Below the pieces are notes generated by a model, which was not told the origin of the DNA, ran no database searches, and saw only the letters and a list, made by a program, of their open reading frames with translations. DNA of 64,000 nt. It comes from Serratia liquefaciens. Its GTDB lineage: Bacteria; Pseudomonadota; Gammaproteobacteria; Enterobacterales; Enterobacteriaceae. The translations under genes and the position numbers were made by a program. Of the stretch, positions 51,561-61,450 are shown piece after piece. Within the stretch, counting starts at the first letter, position 1; the number at the start of each line of letters is the position of its first letter. The stretch is taken from the NCBI RefSeq assembly GCF_027594825.1, contig NZ_CP088930.1, forward strand, positions 2,727,019 through 2,791,018. The letters run 5' to 3'.

Positions 51561-51929
51561 TTACGCCGGGGTATTCTCATCCAGCGCCTTGCGCGCTTTC
51601 AGCTTCATACCAATCCAGAACACCAGCGCCACGGAAATAATCGCCGGCAGGAAGTTAGAGCCGATCTGCGGGTATTCGGCACGCACTATCGCACTGTACA
51701 GCAGTACCCCCAGCAGGAAGGTCGCCGCCGCCAGCTTAGGTATGCCATCCGGCATCGCACGGTGCAGATAACGTTGATGCAGGCAATACACCGCCAACAC
51801 CAGGGCAATAATCGGGAAAATCGAAAACGGCACCACCGAGCTGAACAGCGCGGCGAACGAACCGTTGATTGAAAGGCCGGCAATCAACGCCAGCAGTAAG
51901 GTGCCATTCTCACGGCCTGGTTTTTCCAT
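51561..51929 (-). CDS. yijD: YijD inner-membrane protein
   Basis: A 122-residue protein with about four hydrophobic helices (DUF1422 family), orthologous to E. coli YijD by sequence and by position directly after fabR, from which it is separated by 12 bases. Function unknown. fabR and yijD are probably co-transcribed. Confidence 0.9.
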   Translation of the reverse strand: MEKPGRENGTLLLALIAGLSINGSFAALFSSVVPFSIFPIIALVLAVYCLHQRYLHRAMPDGIPKLAAATFLLGVLLYSAIVRAEYPQIGSNFLPAIISVALVFWIGMKLKARKALDENTPA

Positions 51930-51941
51930 CGTTTTCTACCT

Positions 51942-52574
51942 TTATACGTGGGATACAGAAGTTTTTTCTTGTTCGCGGCGATACCAATAATAAGCGCCTT
52001 TGGAAATCATCCGCAGTTGCAACACTAACCGCTCTTCGAGCCGACGCCGCTGATCGATGTCGATATCCAGCGCTTCAGCACCGGCGCTAAAGACAATGGT
52101 GACCATCGCTTCCGCCTGCGCTTCGGTGAAACTGCGCGGCATGTGGTTTTCCAGCTCGAGGTAATCCGCCAGTTCGGCGATAAAATGTTGGATCTCACGC
52201 GCCACCGCCGCACGAAAGGCCGCCGAGGTCCCGGAACGTTCACGCAACAGCAGGCGGAAGGCGTTGGGATTATTGCCGATAAACTCCATAAAGGTGGATA
52301 CCGAGGTGCGGATCACGCTGCCCCCCTTGGCGATACGCTGCCGCGCCTGTCGCATCAGTTGACGCAGCATCAGGCCGCTCTCATCAACCATGGTTAACCC
52401 CAGCTCGTCCACATCACGGAAGTGGCGATAAAATGACGTCGGCGCGATACCCGCTTCGCGCGAGACCTCGCGCAGGCTCAGACTGGCAAAGCTGCGTTCG
52501 GCGCTCAGTTGGCTGAAGGCCGCTTCGATGAGGGAACGACGAGTCCGTTCTTTTTGTTGTGCTCTGACGCCCAT
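51942..52574 (-). CDS. fabR: FabR, TetR-family repressor of unsaturated fatty-acid genes
   Basis: A 210-residue TetR-type regulator that senses the saturated/unsaturated acyl balance and represses fabB and fabA. It is nearly identical to E. coli FabR through [20 protein letters not shown] and [14 protein letters not shown]. The C-terminus is shorter and differs (EKTSVSHV). I use the ATG at 52574 (MGVRAQQ), with GGAT upstream; an ATG two codons earlier is also in frame. It is divergent from sthA. Confidence 0.95.
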   Translation of the reverse strand: MGVRAQQKERTRRSLIEAAFSQLSAERSFASLSLREVSREAGIAPTSFYRHFRDVDELGLTMVDESGLMLRQLMRQARQRIAKGGSVIRTSVSTFMEFIGNNPNAFRLLLRERSGTSAAFRAAVAREIQHFIAELADYLELENHMPRSFTEAQAEAMVTIVFSAGAEALDIDIDQRRRLEERLVLQLRMISKGAYYWYRREQEKTSVSHV

Positions 52575-52789
52575 ATGCATATCCAGATAAGATCCATTTT
52601 GTCAGTCTAACGCCGTAGACCCGGCAATATAGCAAATTTTATTGCAACAGCATTTATACAAACGCGCCCTGTCACAGTTTCAGCCTGCACCATTTGTGCT
52701 TTGCCTCAAAAAGCCTAATGGTGATTGGGCACTCAGCGCTATGATGTTAAGATACCGTTGTAATTTTGTATAAGACAGGTCTCTCCCCT

Positions 52790-54187
52790 ATGCAACAGCA
52801 CTATCAATTTGATGCCATAGTTATTGGCTCGGGCCCAGGTGGTGAAGGTGCCGCTATGGGGTTGGTGAAACAGGGCGCCCGCGTGGCCGTGATAGAACGG
52901 TACAATAACGTAGGCGGTGGATGTACCCATTGGGGCACCATCCCATCCAAAGCCCTCCGCCACGCCGTTAGCCGCATTATCGAATTCAACCAAAACCCGC
53001 TTTATAACAATTCACGCACGCTCAGCGCGACATTCCCTGATATTTTACGCCACGCCGATAACGTCATTAATCAGCAAACCCGGATGCGTCAGGGATTCTA
53101 TGAGCGCAACCAGTGCAAGCTGTTTGCCGGTGATGCGCGCTTTATCGACGCCAACACCGTCAGCGTCAGCTATATGGACGGCACCCAGGACACCATCCGC
53201 GCCGATCATATCGTTATTGCCTGCGGCTCACGCCCGTACAACCCGTCGAGCGTCGATTTTAACCATCCGCGTATTTATAACAGTGATTCCATTCTCGAAC
53301 TGAACCACGAACCGCGTCACGTCATCATTTATGGTGCCGGGGTGATCGGTTGTGAATATGCATCTATCTTCCGCGGTTTGAACGTGAAGGTGGATCTGAT
53401 CAACACCCGCGATCGTCTGCTGGCGTTCCTCGACCAGGAAATGTCGGACTCGCTGTCATATCACTTCTGGAACAACGGCGTGGTGATCCGCCACAACGAA
53501 GAGTTCGAGAAGATCGAAGGCACCGAAGACGGCGTGATTGTTCACCTGAAATCCGGCAAGAAAGTGAAGGCCGATTGCCTGCTGTACGCCAACGGCCGCA
53601 CCGGTAATACCGATTCGCTGGGGCTGGAGAACGTCGGTCTGGAGTCAGACAGCCGTGGCCTGTTGAAAGTGAACAGCATGTACCAGACCGCGCTGCCGCA
53701 CATTTATGCCGTGGGTGACGTGATTGGCTACCCGAGTCTGGCATCTGCAGCTTACGATCAGGGCCGCATTGCCGCGCAGGCGATTTCCTCCGGCGAAGCC
53801 AGTGGGCACCTGATTGAAGACATCCCGACCGGTATCTACACCATCCCGGAAATCAGCTCCGTCGGTAAAACCGAGCAGGAATTGACAGCGATGAAAGTGC
53901 CGTATGAAGTGGGTCGCGCACAGTTCAAGCATCTGGCCCGCGCGCAGATTGCCGGCATGAACGTCGGCAGCCTGAAGATCCTGTTCCATCGCGACACCCT
54001 GCAGATCCTCGGGATCCACTGCTTCGGCGAGCGTGCGGCAGAGATCATCCACATCGGCCAGGCAATCATGGAACAGAAAGGTGAAGGCAATACTATCGAA
54101 TACTTCGTTAATACGACCTTCAACTATCCGACCATGGCCGAAGCCTACCGGGTAGCAGCGCTGAACGGCTTAAACCGCCTGTTTTAA
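52790..54187 (+). CDS. sthA: Soluble pyridine nucleotide transhydrogenase
   Basis: A 465-residue FAD enzyme that transfers hydride from NADPH to NAD. The FAD motif [10 protein letters not shown] is at about 14-23 and the NAD motif [11 protein letters not shown] near 181. Unlike related disulfide reductases, the active-site pair is reduced to one Cys ([12 protein letters not shown]), as expected for SthA. The ATG at 52790 gives the E. coli length (466). Its last 18 bases overlap the end of the convergent oxyR gene. Confidence 0.96.
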   Translation: MQQHYQFDAIVIGSGPGGEGAAMGLVKQGARVAVIERYNNVGGGCTHWGTIPSKALRHAVSRIIEFNQNPLYNNSRTLSATFPDILRHADNVINQQTRMRQGFYERNQCKLFAGDARFIDANTVSVSYMDGTQDTIRADHIVIACGSRPYNPSSVDFNHPRIYNSDSILELNHEPRHVIIYGAGVIGCEYASIFRGLNVKVDLINTRDRLLAFLDQEMSDSLSYHFWNNGVVIRHNEEFEKIEGTEDGVIVHLKSGKKVKADCLLYANGRTGNTDSLGLENVGLESDSRGLLKVNSMYQTALPHIYAVGDVIGYPSLASAAYDQGRIAAQAISSGEASGHLIEDIPTGIYTIPEISSVGKTEQELTAMKVPYEVGRAQFKHLARAQIAGMNVGSLKILFHRDTLQILGIHCFGERAAEIIHIGQAIMEQKGEGNTIEYFVNTTFNYPTMAEAYRVAALNGLNRLF

Positions 54188-55087
54188 CGTGGTGCCCATA
54201 TAGCTTTGCATGTGCTCGCGGATCGCCTCGGCCAATTGCTCATAACGACTGCGCAATGGGGAACCGGGGCGGTACACCAGCGCAATGGTGCGCTTGGGTT
54301 CAGGTTTGAAGCAGTCCAGGTAACAGACGCCGTCGCGCTCACGCTGCGGCGGTACCGCCAGTGACGGCAACAACGTAATCCCACTGCCCGCCGCGACCAT
54401 ATTACGCAGCGTTTCCAGGCTGGTCGCCCGGAAGTGGGTATCTTCGTCAGCCCCTGCCTGGAAACAAAAGCCCATCGCCTGATCGCGCAGGCAGTGGCCA
54501 TCTTCCAGCATCAACAACTTTTCCCCGGCCAGATCCGGCATCGCCACGCGGTCACGCTGCGACCATGGGTGATCGGAATACACCGCCAACTTCATCGGTT
54601 CGTCAAACAGCGGCACTTCAATAAAGGCTTCCGTTTCCTTCACCAGCGCCAGGATGGCGCAGTCCAGTTTACCGCTGTCGAGCTGCGCCAACAGCTGTTG
54701 GGTTTGCGCTTCATGCAGGTACATTTCCAGCTTGGGAAAGGTTTTGTGCAGCGTAGGAATGATCTGCGGCAGCAGATAAGGCCCGACGGTGGGGATCAGG
54801 CCGATATGCAGCGGCCCGGACATGGCTTCACCTTGCTGGCTGGCCATCTCTTTCAGAACTTTGACTTCGCGCAGCACGGTACGCGCCTGTTCCACCAGCA
54901 ACAGGCCCGCCTGGGTGAATAACACCTTGCGGCTGGTGCGTTCGAGCAGCATCACACCCAGCTCGTCTTCCAGCTTACGGATCTGCCCACTCAGCGTGGG
55001 TTGGCTAACATGGCAAGAATCGGCGGCACGGCGGAAATGCCGGTGCTCGGCCAAAGCGACCAGGTACTCTAAATCACGAATATTCAT
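54170..55087 (-). CDS. oxyR: OxyR, hydrogen-peroxide-sensing LysR regulator
   Basis: A 305-residue LysR-type activator, same length as E. coli OxyR. The redox cysteines are exactly at 199 and 208 ([11 protein letters not shown]); the DNA-binding helix is [20 protein letters not shown]. Peroxide forms the Cys199-Cys208 disulfide and activates catalase, Dps and thiol defence genes. The start at 55087 (MNIRDLEYL) is standard. It overlaps sthA at the 3' end and is divergent from a peroxiredoxin-glutaredoxin gene, where an OxyR-like site is visible. Confidence 0.97.
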   Translation of the reverse strand: MNIRDLEYLVALAEHRHFRRAADSCHVSQPTLSGQIRKLEDELGVMLLERTSRKVLFTQAGLLLVEQARTVLREVKVLKEMASQQGEAMSGPLHIGLIPTVGPYLLPQIIPTLHKTFPKLEMYLHEAQTQQLLAQLDSGKLDCAILALVKETEAFIEVPLFDEPMKLAVYSDHPWSQRDRVAMPDLAGEKLLMLEDGHCLRDQAMGFCFQAGADEDTHFRATSLETLRNMVAAGSGITLLPSLAVPPQRERDGVCYLDCFKPEPKRTIALVYRPGSPLRSRYEQLAEAIREHMQSYMGTTLKQAV

Positions 55088-55105
55088 TGTTTCCCTCCAG
55101 ACCAC

Positions 55106-55153
55106 GATAGCTCATGGCGATAGATAAGATAGCAATGAGCGATTAGATCTATC
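55106..55153. promoter_or_regulatory. Candidate OxyR binding region
   Basis: Three GATAG elements (55106, 55119, 55128) and a GATCTATC at 55146 lie at roughly ten-base steps, resembling the ATAGnt spaced pattern of OxyR tetramer sites. It sits between oxyR and the divergent peroxiredoxin gene, so it could give autoregulation and peroxide induction. Confidence 0.55.
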
Positions 55154-55238
55154 AAGCCCCGACGTCAATAATGTCACCCAACGAAGCGATACCGCGCTAA
55201 CAGCTAAAAATTATTTTTCCTAATTAAGGGGTTAATTC

Positions 55239-55970
55239 ATGTTTACCAGTCAAGAAGGCAAAAAAGTTCCTCAGGTTACCTTCCACACCCGTCAGGGCGA
55301 CCAATGGATTGACGTCACCACTGATGACCTGTTCAAAGATAAAACCGTCATCGTGTTTTCACTGCCGGGCGCGTTTACCCCAACCTGTTCTTCCAGCCAC
55401 CTGCCGCGCTACAACGAACTGTCCAGCGTATTCAAACAGCACGGCGTTGACAGCATTCTGTGCGTTTCAGTGAACGACACCTTCGTCATGAACGCCTGGA
55501 AGGCCGATCAGCACGCAGAGAACATCACCTTCATTCCGGACGGCAACGGCGAGTTCACCAAAGGCATGGACATGCTGGTCGAGAAAGCGGATCTGGGCTT
55601 TGGCCCGCGCTCATGGCGTTATTCCATGCTGGTTCGCAACGGCGTGGTGGAAAAAATGTTCGTCGAACCTAACAAGCCGGGCGACCCGTTTGAAGTGTCT
55701 GACGCCGACACCATGCTGAAATACCTGGCGCCGGAATTCAAAGTGCAGGAGTCGGTTTCCCTGTTCACCAAACCGGGCTGCCCGTTCTGTGCCAAAGCCA
55801 AACAAATGCTGCAGGAACGTGGCATCCAGTATGAAGAGATCGTACTGGGTCAGGACGCCACCACCGTCAGCCTGCGCGCCGTCACCGGTCGCGCGACCGT
55901 ACCGCAGGTGTTTATCGGCGGTCGTCATATCGGCGGTAGCGATGACCTGGAAACTTTCCTGTCAGCCTGA
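55239..55970 (+). CDS. Peroxiredoxin-glutaredoxin fusion (PGdx)
   Basis: A 243-residue hybrid peroxidase. Residues 1-165 are a Prx5-type peroxiredoxin with peroxidatic Cys50 in PGAFTPTC; residues 172-243 are a glutaredoxin with CPFC (181-184) and the GSH-site TVPQVFIGG. Such fusions (Haemophilus PGdx) reduce peroxides with glutathione without a separate glutaredoxin. It is divergent from oxyR with an OxyR-like site between, which implies peroxide induction. The start has AATTAAGGGG about 11 bases upstream. A strong terminator follows. Confidence 0.94.
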   Translation: MFTSQEGKKVPQVTFHTRQGDQWIDVTTDDLFKDKTVIVFSLPGAFTPTCSSSHLPRYNELSSVFKQHGVDSILCVSVNDTFVMNAWKADQHAENITFIPDGNGEFTKGMDMLVEKADLGFGPRSWRYSMLVRNGVVEKMFVEPNKPGDPFEVSDADTMLKYLAPEFKVQESVSLFTKPGCPFCAKAKQMLQERGIQYEEIVLGQDATTVSLRAVTGRATVPQVFIGGRHIGGSDDLETFLSA

Positions 55971-56004
55971 TTTATAAGTAATAACAAAGCCAACGTGAAC
56001 TTTT

Positions 56005-56030
56005 GGCGGGCTCCGGCCCGCCCTTTTTTT
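56005..56030 (+). terminator. Intrinsic terminator after the PGdx gene
   Basis: GGCGGGC pairs with GCCCGCC around TCCG and runs into seven T residues. The next gene starts only 17 bases later and has its own ribosome site, so read-through could supply it. Confidence 0.92.
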
Positions 56031-56047
56031 AGCTTTCAGGAGCGGAT

Positions 56048-57496
56048 ATGAAACAGTTGAATGTTGACGTCGCGGTCATCGGCGGCGGCACCGCCGGTCT
56101 GGGCGCCTATCGCGCCGCCAAGCTTGCCACCCCGAGCGTGGTGATGATCGAGGGCGGAGCTTATGGCACCACCTGTGCCCGCGTTGGCTGCATGCCATCA
56201 AAATTGCTGATTGCCGCCGCCGAGGCGGTGCATCAAATCGAGCGGGCACCGGGTTTTGGCGTGTATCCCGCCGGTAAAACCACCATTAACGGCCGTGAAG
56301 TCATGGACCGCGTTAAACGCGAGCGAGACCGTTTCGTCGGCTTTGTACTGGAAGGCGTCGACGAGATCCCGGCCACCGACAAAATTCAGGGTTACGCCCG
56401 CTTCATCGACGACAATACTCTGCAGGTGGACGATCACACTCGCATTGTGGCGCAACGTATCGTTATCGCCACCGGTTCCCGCCCAAGCTGGCCGGCAGCG
56501 TGGAATGCGTTGGGCGACCGATTGATCGTAAATGATGACGTGTTCAACTGGACTGATTTGCCAGACTCGGTGGCCGTGTTCGGGCCCGGCTTCATTGGTC
56601 TGGAACTGGGGCAGGCGCTGCATCGCCTCGGCGTCGAAACCAAGGTATTTGGCGTTGGTGGTGCCGTCGGGCCGCTAACCGACAGTACGGTACGCAATTA
56701 TGCCGCCAAGGCGTTGGGTGAAGAGTTCTATCTTGATGCCGATGTGAAAGTGGACATGATGCAGCGCGAAGGCGACAAGGTCTTTATCCGCTACCGGGAT
56801 CTGGGTGGTTTGCCGCAGGAGATCATGGTGGATTACGTCCTGGCTGCCACCGGTCGTCGGCCGAACGTCGATAATCTGGGCCTTGAGAATACCCGCCTGA
56901 CGCTCGATGCCAGAGGCGTGCCTCAGGCCGATCGCCTGACGATGCAAACCAGCGTACCGCATATCTTTATCGCCGGTGATGCCAGCAACCAGCTGCCGCT
57001 GTTGCACGAAGCCAGCGATCAGACACGCATTGCCGGAACCAACGCCGGGAGCTTCCCGGAAGTCACTCCAGGCCTGCGGCGCAGCGCGATTTCGGTGGTG
57101 TTTTCCGATCCGCAGATCGCCATGGTCGGCTCCACCTTCCGTGAGCTGAATGAAAAATTCAGCGCCTGCGGCTGTTTCGAAATCGGTGAGGTGTCATTCG
57201 AAAATCAGGGCCGTTCACGGGTCATGCTGCGTAATAAAGGCATTCTGCACGTCTACGGCGAGCAAGGCACCGGGCGTTTCCTTGGTGCAGAAATGATGGG
57301 GCCGGACGTCGAGCATATCGCTCATCTATTGGCGTGGGCGCACCAGCAGAAAATGACCGTCAACCAGATGCTGGACATGCCGTTCTATCACCCGGTGATC
57401 GAGGAAGGCCTGCGTACCGCATTGCGCGATCTGCAGTCAAAACTCAAACTGGGCGAGGCCGAGGCAGAGCGCTGCCAACGCTGTCCGGGCGAGTAG
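56048..57496 (+). CDS. Dihydrolipoyl dehydrogenase-like flavoprotein
   Basis: A 482-residue class I disulfide reductase. FAD motif GGGTAGLGAYRA at 12-23, redox pair Cys43/Cys48 (TTCARVGCMPSK), NAD motif GPGFIGLELGQAL near 178-190, and the catalytic His448-Glu453 pair in FYHPVIEE, so it should be active as a lipoamide-type dehydrogenase. It is not with pyruvate or 2-oxoglutarate dehydrogenase genes; instead it follows the OxyR-linked peroxiredoxin. The Cys-rich tail (CQRCPGE) is unusual for Lpd and could be an extra shuttle or metal site. E. coli K-12 has no counterpart here. AGGAGCG precedes the ATG. True disulfide substrate unknown. Confidence 0.88.
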   Translation: MKQLNVDVAVIGGGTAGLGAYRAAKLATPSVVMIEGGAYGTTCARVGCMPSKLLIAAAEAVHQIERAPGFGVYPAGKTTINGREVMDRVKRERDRFVGFVLEGVDEIPATDKIQGYARFIDDNTLQVDDHTRIVAQRIVIATGSRPSWPAAWNALGDRLIVNDDVFNWTDLPDSVAVFGPGFIGLELGQALHRLGVETKVFGVGGAVGPLTDSTVRNYAAKALGEEFYLDADVKVDMMQREGDKVFIRYRDLGGLPQEIMVDYVLAATGRRPNVDNLGLENTRLTLDARGVPQADRLTMQTSVPHIFIAGDASNQLPLLHEASDQTRIAGTNAGSFPEVTPGLRRSAISVVFSDPQIAMVGSTFRELNEKFSACGCFEIGEVSFENQGRSRVMLRNKGILHVYGEQGTGRFLGAEMMGPDVEHIAHLLAWAHQQKMTVNQMLDMPFYHPVIEEGLRTALRDLQSKLKLGEAEAERCQRCPGE

Positions 57497-57509
57497 CACT
57501 TCCAAAAAC

Positions 57510-57544
57510 AAAGGGCGCAGTTCTGCATATGAACTTCGCCCTTT
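57510..57544. terminator. Terminator after the Lpd-like gene
   Basis: AAAGGGCG pairs with CGCCCTTT, with an inner AGTTC/GAACT stem, 13 bases after the stop. It lies between convergent genes and may act in both directions. Confidence 0.72.
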
Positions 57545-57557
57545 ATACATGTCAGAA

Positions 57558-57833
57558 TCAAACGGACTCAGCGTTTAACTCTTTCCATCCATCGCCTTCA
57601 CTATCATTCGCCTTTAATTCCTGCAAAGTAACACTGAAGAAATATCGACGAGGATTCCCGCACATCCAGCAACTGCAATCAGGCGCTGTAGTAACTAACT
57701 TACCTGCTCTACGGGCAATTCCCTGCGCCGTAAATGACTCCGGATAAATTATTCCGCCGTAGTAATTTTTACGATTACTTTTTAGACGATAATAGTGATG
57801 ACGACGTAATCCACGCTTTCTGTTTTTGTACAT
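57558..57833 (-). CDS. Small Cys-rich conserved protein (CxCxxC)
   Basis: A 91-residue basic, probably cytoplasmic protein. I do not know a function. The N-terminus is strongly basic (KNRKRGLRRHHYYRLKSNRK) and a CSCWMCGNPRRY motif at about residues 54-65 could bind zinc. I recall similar small basic proteins with CSCWMCGNPR as hypothetical proteins in other bacteria. The ATG at 57833 has GGAG six bases upstream, better than the ATG at 57845. A hairpin lies in its 5' leader. The gene sits alone between the Lpd-like gene and argH, upstream of neither. Confidence 0.7.
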   Translation of the reverse strand: MYKNRKRGLRRHHYYRLKSNRKNYYGGIIYPESFTAQGIARRAGKLVTTAPDCSCWMCGNPRRYFFSVTLQELKANDSEGDGWKELNAESV

Positions 57834-57849
57834 TGATTTCTCCATATCC

Positions 57850-57874
57850 GGCAGAGACTTTGTTTGCCTCTGCC
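57850..57874 (-). other. Leader hairpin before the Cys-rich gene
   Basis: GGCAGAG and CTCTGCC form a perfect 7-bp stem with an 11-base loop just upstream of the ribosome site. Possible RNA regulatory or stability element. Confidence 0.45.
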
Positions 57875-57949
57875 TTGCGTATGTAGAAATCAGTAAAAAC
57901 AGGCACTAACTGTAAATAATGCATAAACATCCTTGTTCTTTACTTTGAG

Positions 57950-59323
57950 TTAAGCCAAACGCTGTTTCGCCGCGGCGATCGCGCTAGCGACCTGCTGAGG
58001 AGAAACGCCCCCCTTCGCGGAACGTTTATCCAGGCATGATTGAAGTGCCAGAATCGGGTATACGTCGTCACCAATCACCGCGCTGAATTTCTGCAAATCA
58101 GTCAACGGCAAGGCTTCCAGCGCTTTCCCCTGGCGGATCGCCTCTACGACTGCTTCACCGACGATATGGTGCGCCTCACGGAATGGCACACCTTTGGCGA
58201 CCAGATAATCCGCCAGTTCAGTCGAGTTGGCGTAGCCCTGCTCCGCCGCTTCCTTACAACGCGGACGTTTCACCTGAATGCCATCCAGCACCAGCGCCGC
58301 CATCTGCAGACAGTCCATCCAGGTGTCCAACGCATCGAACAGCCCTTCCTTGTCTTCCTGCATATCTTTGTTGTACGCCAGCGGCAGGCCTTTCAGCGTC
58401 ATCATCATGCCCGTCAGTGCGCCCTGCACACGGCCGCATTTACCGCGGATCAGCTCCAGCGCATCCGGGTTTTTCTTCTGCGGCATCAGCGAGGAACCGG
58501 AAGTCACGCGGTCGGACAGATCGACAAAGGCCGCTTCGCCGCTGTTGAAGAAGATCAGGTCTTCGGCAAAGCGCGACAGGTGCACCATGCTGATAGAGGC
58601 GTTAGACAACAGTTCCAGCACGTGGTCACGATCGGAAACGCTGTCCAGACTGTTACGGGTTGCCGAAGCAAAGCCCAGCCAACCGGCCAGTTGCTCGCGG
58701 TCGATCGGGTACGCGGTACCGGCCAGTGCGCCGCTGCCCAGCGGGCTGACGTCCAGACGTTTCAGCGTATCCTGCAGACGGCTTTCATCACGCGCCAGCA
58801 TTTCGACATAGGCCAGACACCAGTGGGCAAAGGTCACCGGCTGCGCACGCTGCAAGTGGGTATAGCCCGGCATCACCGCATCCTGGTTGGCTTCGGCGGT
58901 TTCCACCAGCGCCTGTTGCAGTTGCACGATGGCCTGATGCAGCTCACCAATTTGTTGTTTGCACCACAATTTCAGATCGGTCGCGACCTGATCGTTACGG
59001 CTACGGCCGGTGTGCAGTTTTTTACCCAGATCGCCGACCTTGTCGATCAGCTTTTGCTCCACCCAGCTGTGAATATCTTCCGCATCGCTGCTGACAATCG
59101 CCTGCGGATCGGCCTGCACCTCTTCCAACAGCACGCTCAGCGCCTGTTCCAGCTGTTGCTGCTCGGTCGCCGTCAATACGTTGACGGTCACCAGCGCTTT
59201 CGACCAGGCTACTGACCCTACGATGTCCTGTTCTGCCAGGCGATAATCGAAGCGCAGAGAATCATTTAACTGCTTAAACCGCTGATCTGCCGCCTGACTG
59301 AACCGTCCGCCCCAAAGTGCCAT
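57950..59323 (-). CDS. argH: Argininosuccinate lyase
   Basis: A 457-residue enzyme that splits argininosuccinate to arginine and fumarate, last step of arginine synthesis. The fumarase/ASL signature [15 protein letters not shown] is present near residue 281, with the N-terminal MALWGGRF start. Last gene of argCBGH; a strong palindrome lies between it and argG. Confidence 0.97.
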   Translation of the reverse strand: MALWGGRFSQAADQRFKQLNDSLRFDYRLAEQDIVGSVAWSKALVTVNVLTATEQQQLEQALSVLLEEVQADPQAIVSSDAEDIHSWVEQKLIDKVGDLGKKLHTGRSRNDQVATDLKLWCKQQIGELHQAIVQLQQALVETAEANQDAVMPGYTHLQRAQPVTFAHWCLAYVEMLARDESRLQDTLKRLDVSPLGSGALAGTAYPIDREQLAGWLGFASATRNSLDSVSDRDHVLELLSNASISMVHLSRFAEDLIFFNSGEAAFVDLSDRVTSGSSLMPQKKNPDALELIRGKCGRVQGALTGMMMTLKGLPLAYNKDMQEDKEGLFDALDTWMDCLQMAALVLDGIQVKRPRCKEAAEQGYANSTELADYLVAKGVPFREAHHIVGEAVVEAIRQGKALEALPLTDLQKFSAVIGDDVYPILALQSCLDKRSAKGGVSPQQVASAIAAAKQRLA

Positions 59324-59349
59324 ACCTTACTCCTGAATTTTATGCGAAT

Positions 59350-59373
59350 AAGGGCGCAGCACGCTGCGCCCTT
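59350..59373. repeat. Palindromic hairpin between argG and argH
   Basis: AAGGGCGCAGC and its exact complement (11-bp arms, 2-base loop) in the 78-base argG-argH gap. The core matches the GGGCGCAGC palindrome at 21971. It has no T-run downstream on the minus strand, so an RNA stability element or dispersed repeat is likelier than a full stop. Confidence 0.7.
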
Positions 59374-59401
59374 ACCAAGTCACGCCGAATAATCAATAAA
59401 G

Positions 59402-60622
59402 TTACTTGTTCTTTTTCTCGTTCAGCGCACGAATGCGTGAAGAGAGCGAAAACAGGCGGATAAAGCCACCGGCATGGCTGTGATCGTAAACTTCGTCTTC
59501 GCCAAAGGTGGCGAACTCTTCAGAGTACAGGCTGTTGGCAGATTTCTTCTGAATTGCCGTGACCTGGCCTTTGTACAGCTGCAGCACCACTTCGCCGTTC
59601 ACTTCTTCGGCCAGTGCCTCAGCAGAGGCTTGCAGTGAACGACGCAGCGGTGCGAACCAACGGCCATCGTACACGACGTAAGCCATTTCCAGGCCCAACT
59701 GCTCACGCCATTTGAAGCTGTCGCGATCCAGAACCAACTGCTCAACGCCACGCAGTGCCGCCACCATAATGGTGCCGCCCGGGGTTTCATAGCAACCGCG
59801 GGATTTGATGCCCACCAAACGGTTTTCCACGATATCGATACGGCCGACACCATGTTTGGCGCCCAGCACGTTCAGGGTTTCCAGGCATTTGTACGGGCTC
59901 AACGCTTCGCCGTTTACCGCCACTACCCGGCCTTTCTCGACGGTAACAGTTACCTGCTCTGGCTGATCCGGAGCTTCCTGCGGATCGACGGTCCAGACCC
60001 AGCAGTCTTTATTCGGTGCATTCCACGGGCTTTCCAGCACGCCGCCTTCGGTAGAGATATGCCAGGCGTTTTCATCACGGCTGTAGATTTTTTCCAGCGA
60101 CGCCGTGGTCGGGATGTTGCGCTCTTTCAGATAGTCCAGCAGCGCTTCACGGGAACGCAGGTTCCACTCGCGCCAAGGGGCTACCACTTTCAGGTGCGGC
60201 GCCAATGCGGTATAGGTGGTTTCGAAACGCACCTGGTCGTTACCTTTACCGGTTGCGCCGTGGCACAACGCGTCTGCACCGACCTTCAACGCCAGCTCAA
60301 CCTGCGCCTTGGCGATGATCGGCCGGGCCATTGAGGTCCCCAGCAGGTAGCTGCCTTCATACAGGGCGCCGGTTTGCAGCACGGGGTAAACATAATCACG
60401 GATGAATTCTTCACGCAGATCAATCACGTGACACTCAGAGGCACCGGATTGCAGGGCTTTTTGCTCCACGCCTTCCAGATCGCTGCGCTCCTGGCCGATA
60501 TCTGCCACGAACGCCACCACTTCGCAGCCGCCGTAGTTTTCTTTCAGCCAGGGAATGATGGCCGAAGTATCCAGGCCGCCAGAGTACGCCAGAACGATTT
60601 TTTTGATGCCTTGGTTTTGCAT
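59402..60622 (-). CDS. argG: Argininosuccinate synthase
   Basis: A 406-residue ATP-dependent ligase joining citrulline and aspartate. The PP-loop [11 protein letters not shown] lies at about 13-23 and [11 protein letters not shown] near 271. It is the shorter (about 400 aa) form, distinct in length from E. coli ArgG (447). The ATG at 60622 has AAGGAAAAG upstream; the open frame to 60709 overlaps argB and is not used. It lies inside the argCBGH operon, 25 bases after argB, whereas E. coli argG is unlinked. Confidence 0.96.
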   Translation of the reverse strand: MQNQGIKKIVLAYSGGLDTSAIIPWLKENYGGCEVVAFVADIGQERSDLEGVEQKALQSGASECHVIDLREEFIRDYVYPVLQTGALYEGSYLLGTSMARPIIAKAQVELALKVGADALCHGATGKGNDQVRFETTYTALAPHLKVVAPWREWNLRSREALLDYLKERNIPTTASLEKIYSRDENAWHISTEGGVLESPWNAPNKDCWVWTVDPQEAPDQPEQVTVTVEKGRVVAVNGEALSPYKCLETLNVLGAKHGVGRIDIVENRLVGIKSRGCYETPGGTIMVAALRGVEQLVLDRDSFKWREQLGLEMAYVVYDGRWFAPLRRSLQASAEALAEEVNGEVVLQLYKGQVTAIQKKSANSLYSEEFATFGEDEVYDHSHAGGFIRLFSLSSRIRALNEKKNK

Positions 60623-60647
60623 GGTCTTTTCCTTTTTAATTCTAAAT

Positions 60648-61421
60648 TTAAGCGAGGATCCGGGTGCCAATCGACACGCCGTTAAACAGTGCAGGAAGCT
60701 GATCGGCATGGCGCCAACTGGCGATATCTACCGGGCGACCGAGGGTACGGGCTGCATCGAGCGCCGCATTCACCTTCACCACCATACCATCAGTGATGAT
60801 GCCCTGGGCAATCAGTTGTTCCGCTTTTTGCGCCGTCATTTCTGCGATGCGCTGCCCTTTTCCGTCAAGGATGCCACTGACATCCGACAGCAGGATCAAA
60901 TCCGCACCCAGCGTGGCGGCCAACGCGGTCGCCGCCTGATCGGCATTTACATTCATTAACTTCCCATCGGCGGTAATACCGATAGAGCTGATCACCGGCA
61001 GGTAGCCGGCACGCAGCAGAGTATTGAGCAACACCGGCGACCCCGGCTGCGCGTTGCCTACGTGGCCAAGCGCCGGATCGAGCGGAGTGACAGTGACGCT
61101 GCCGCCGTCCGCCAGGCTCAGGCCTACGGCATTAATCTGGTGTTTGATTGCCCATGCCAGCAAGGTTTTATTGGCAGTCCCGGCCAGGGCACCGGTGATA
61201 ATGTCGATCTGATCGGCCGGGGTGACCCGCAGCCCATTTTTCTTCACCACCGGCAGGGAAAGCTGCTTCATCAGTTCGTCCACCACACAACCGCCGCCGT
61301 GAACGATAACCAGTGGGCGCTGATGCTGCTGGCGGTAGCTGTCCAGCGCGGTAAACAAACGCTCCAGCGCTTCTTCACTGTCTAATAACACGCCACCTAA
61401 CTTGATAATTAACGGGTTCAT
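60648..61421 (-). CDS. argB: N-acetylglutamate kinase
   Basis: A 257-residue amino-acid-kinase-family enzyme (E. coli 258). KLGGVLLDS at the N-terminus, the [12 protein letters not shown] loop near residue 40 and [14 protein letters not shown] near 178 form the nucleotide and substrate sites. It is 29 bases after argC. Confidence 0.96.
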   Translation of the reverse strand: MNPLIIKLGGVLLDSEEALERLFTALDSYRQQHQRPLVIVHGGGCVVDELMKQLSLPVVKKNGLRVTPADQIDIITGALAGTANKTLLAWAIKHQINAVGLSLADGGSVTVTPLDPALGHVGNAQPGSPVLLNTLLRAGYLPVISSIGITADGKLMNVNADQAATALAATLGADLILLSDVSGILDGKGQRIAEMTAQKAEQLIAQGIITDGMVVKVNAALDAARTLGRPVDIASWRHADQLPALFNGVSIGTRILA

Positions 61422-61450
61422 CGCTGTTTACATCCCACGCTGGTGATTTA

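Noticed and set aside
55088..55238. oxyS small RNA beside oxyR
   Set aside because: The gap is only about 150 bases, opens directly into the peroxiredoxin gene and shows no terminator, so there is no room for an OxyS-like RNA.
57950..59215. 391-codon plus-strand frame opposite argH
   Set aside because: It is the antisense shadow of a highly conserved GC-rich gene; argH has all signatures on the minus strand.
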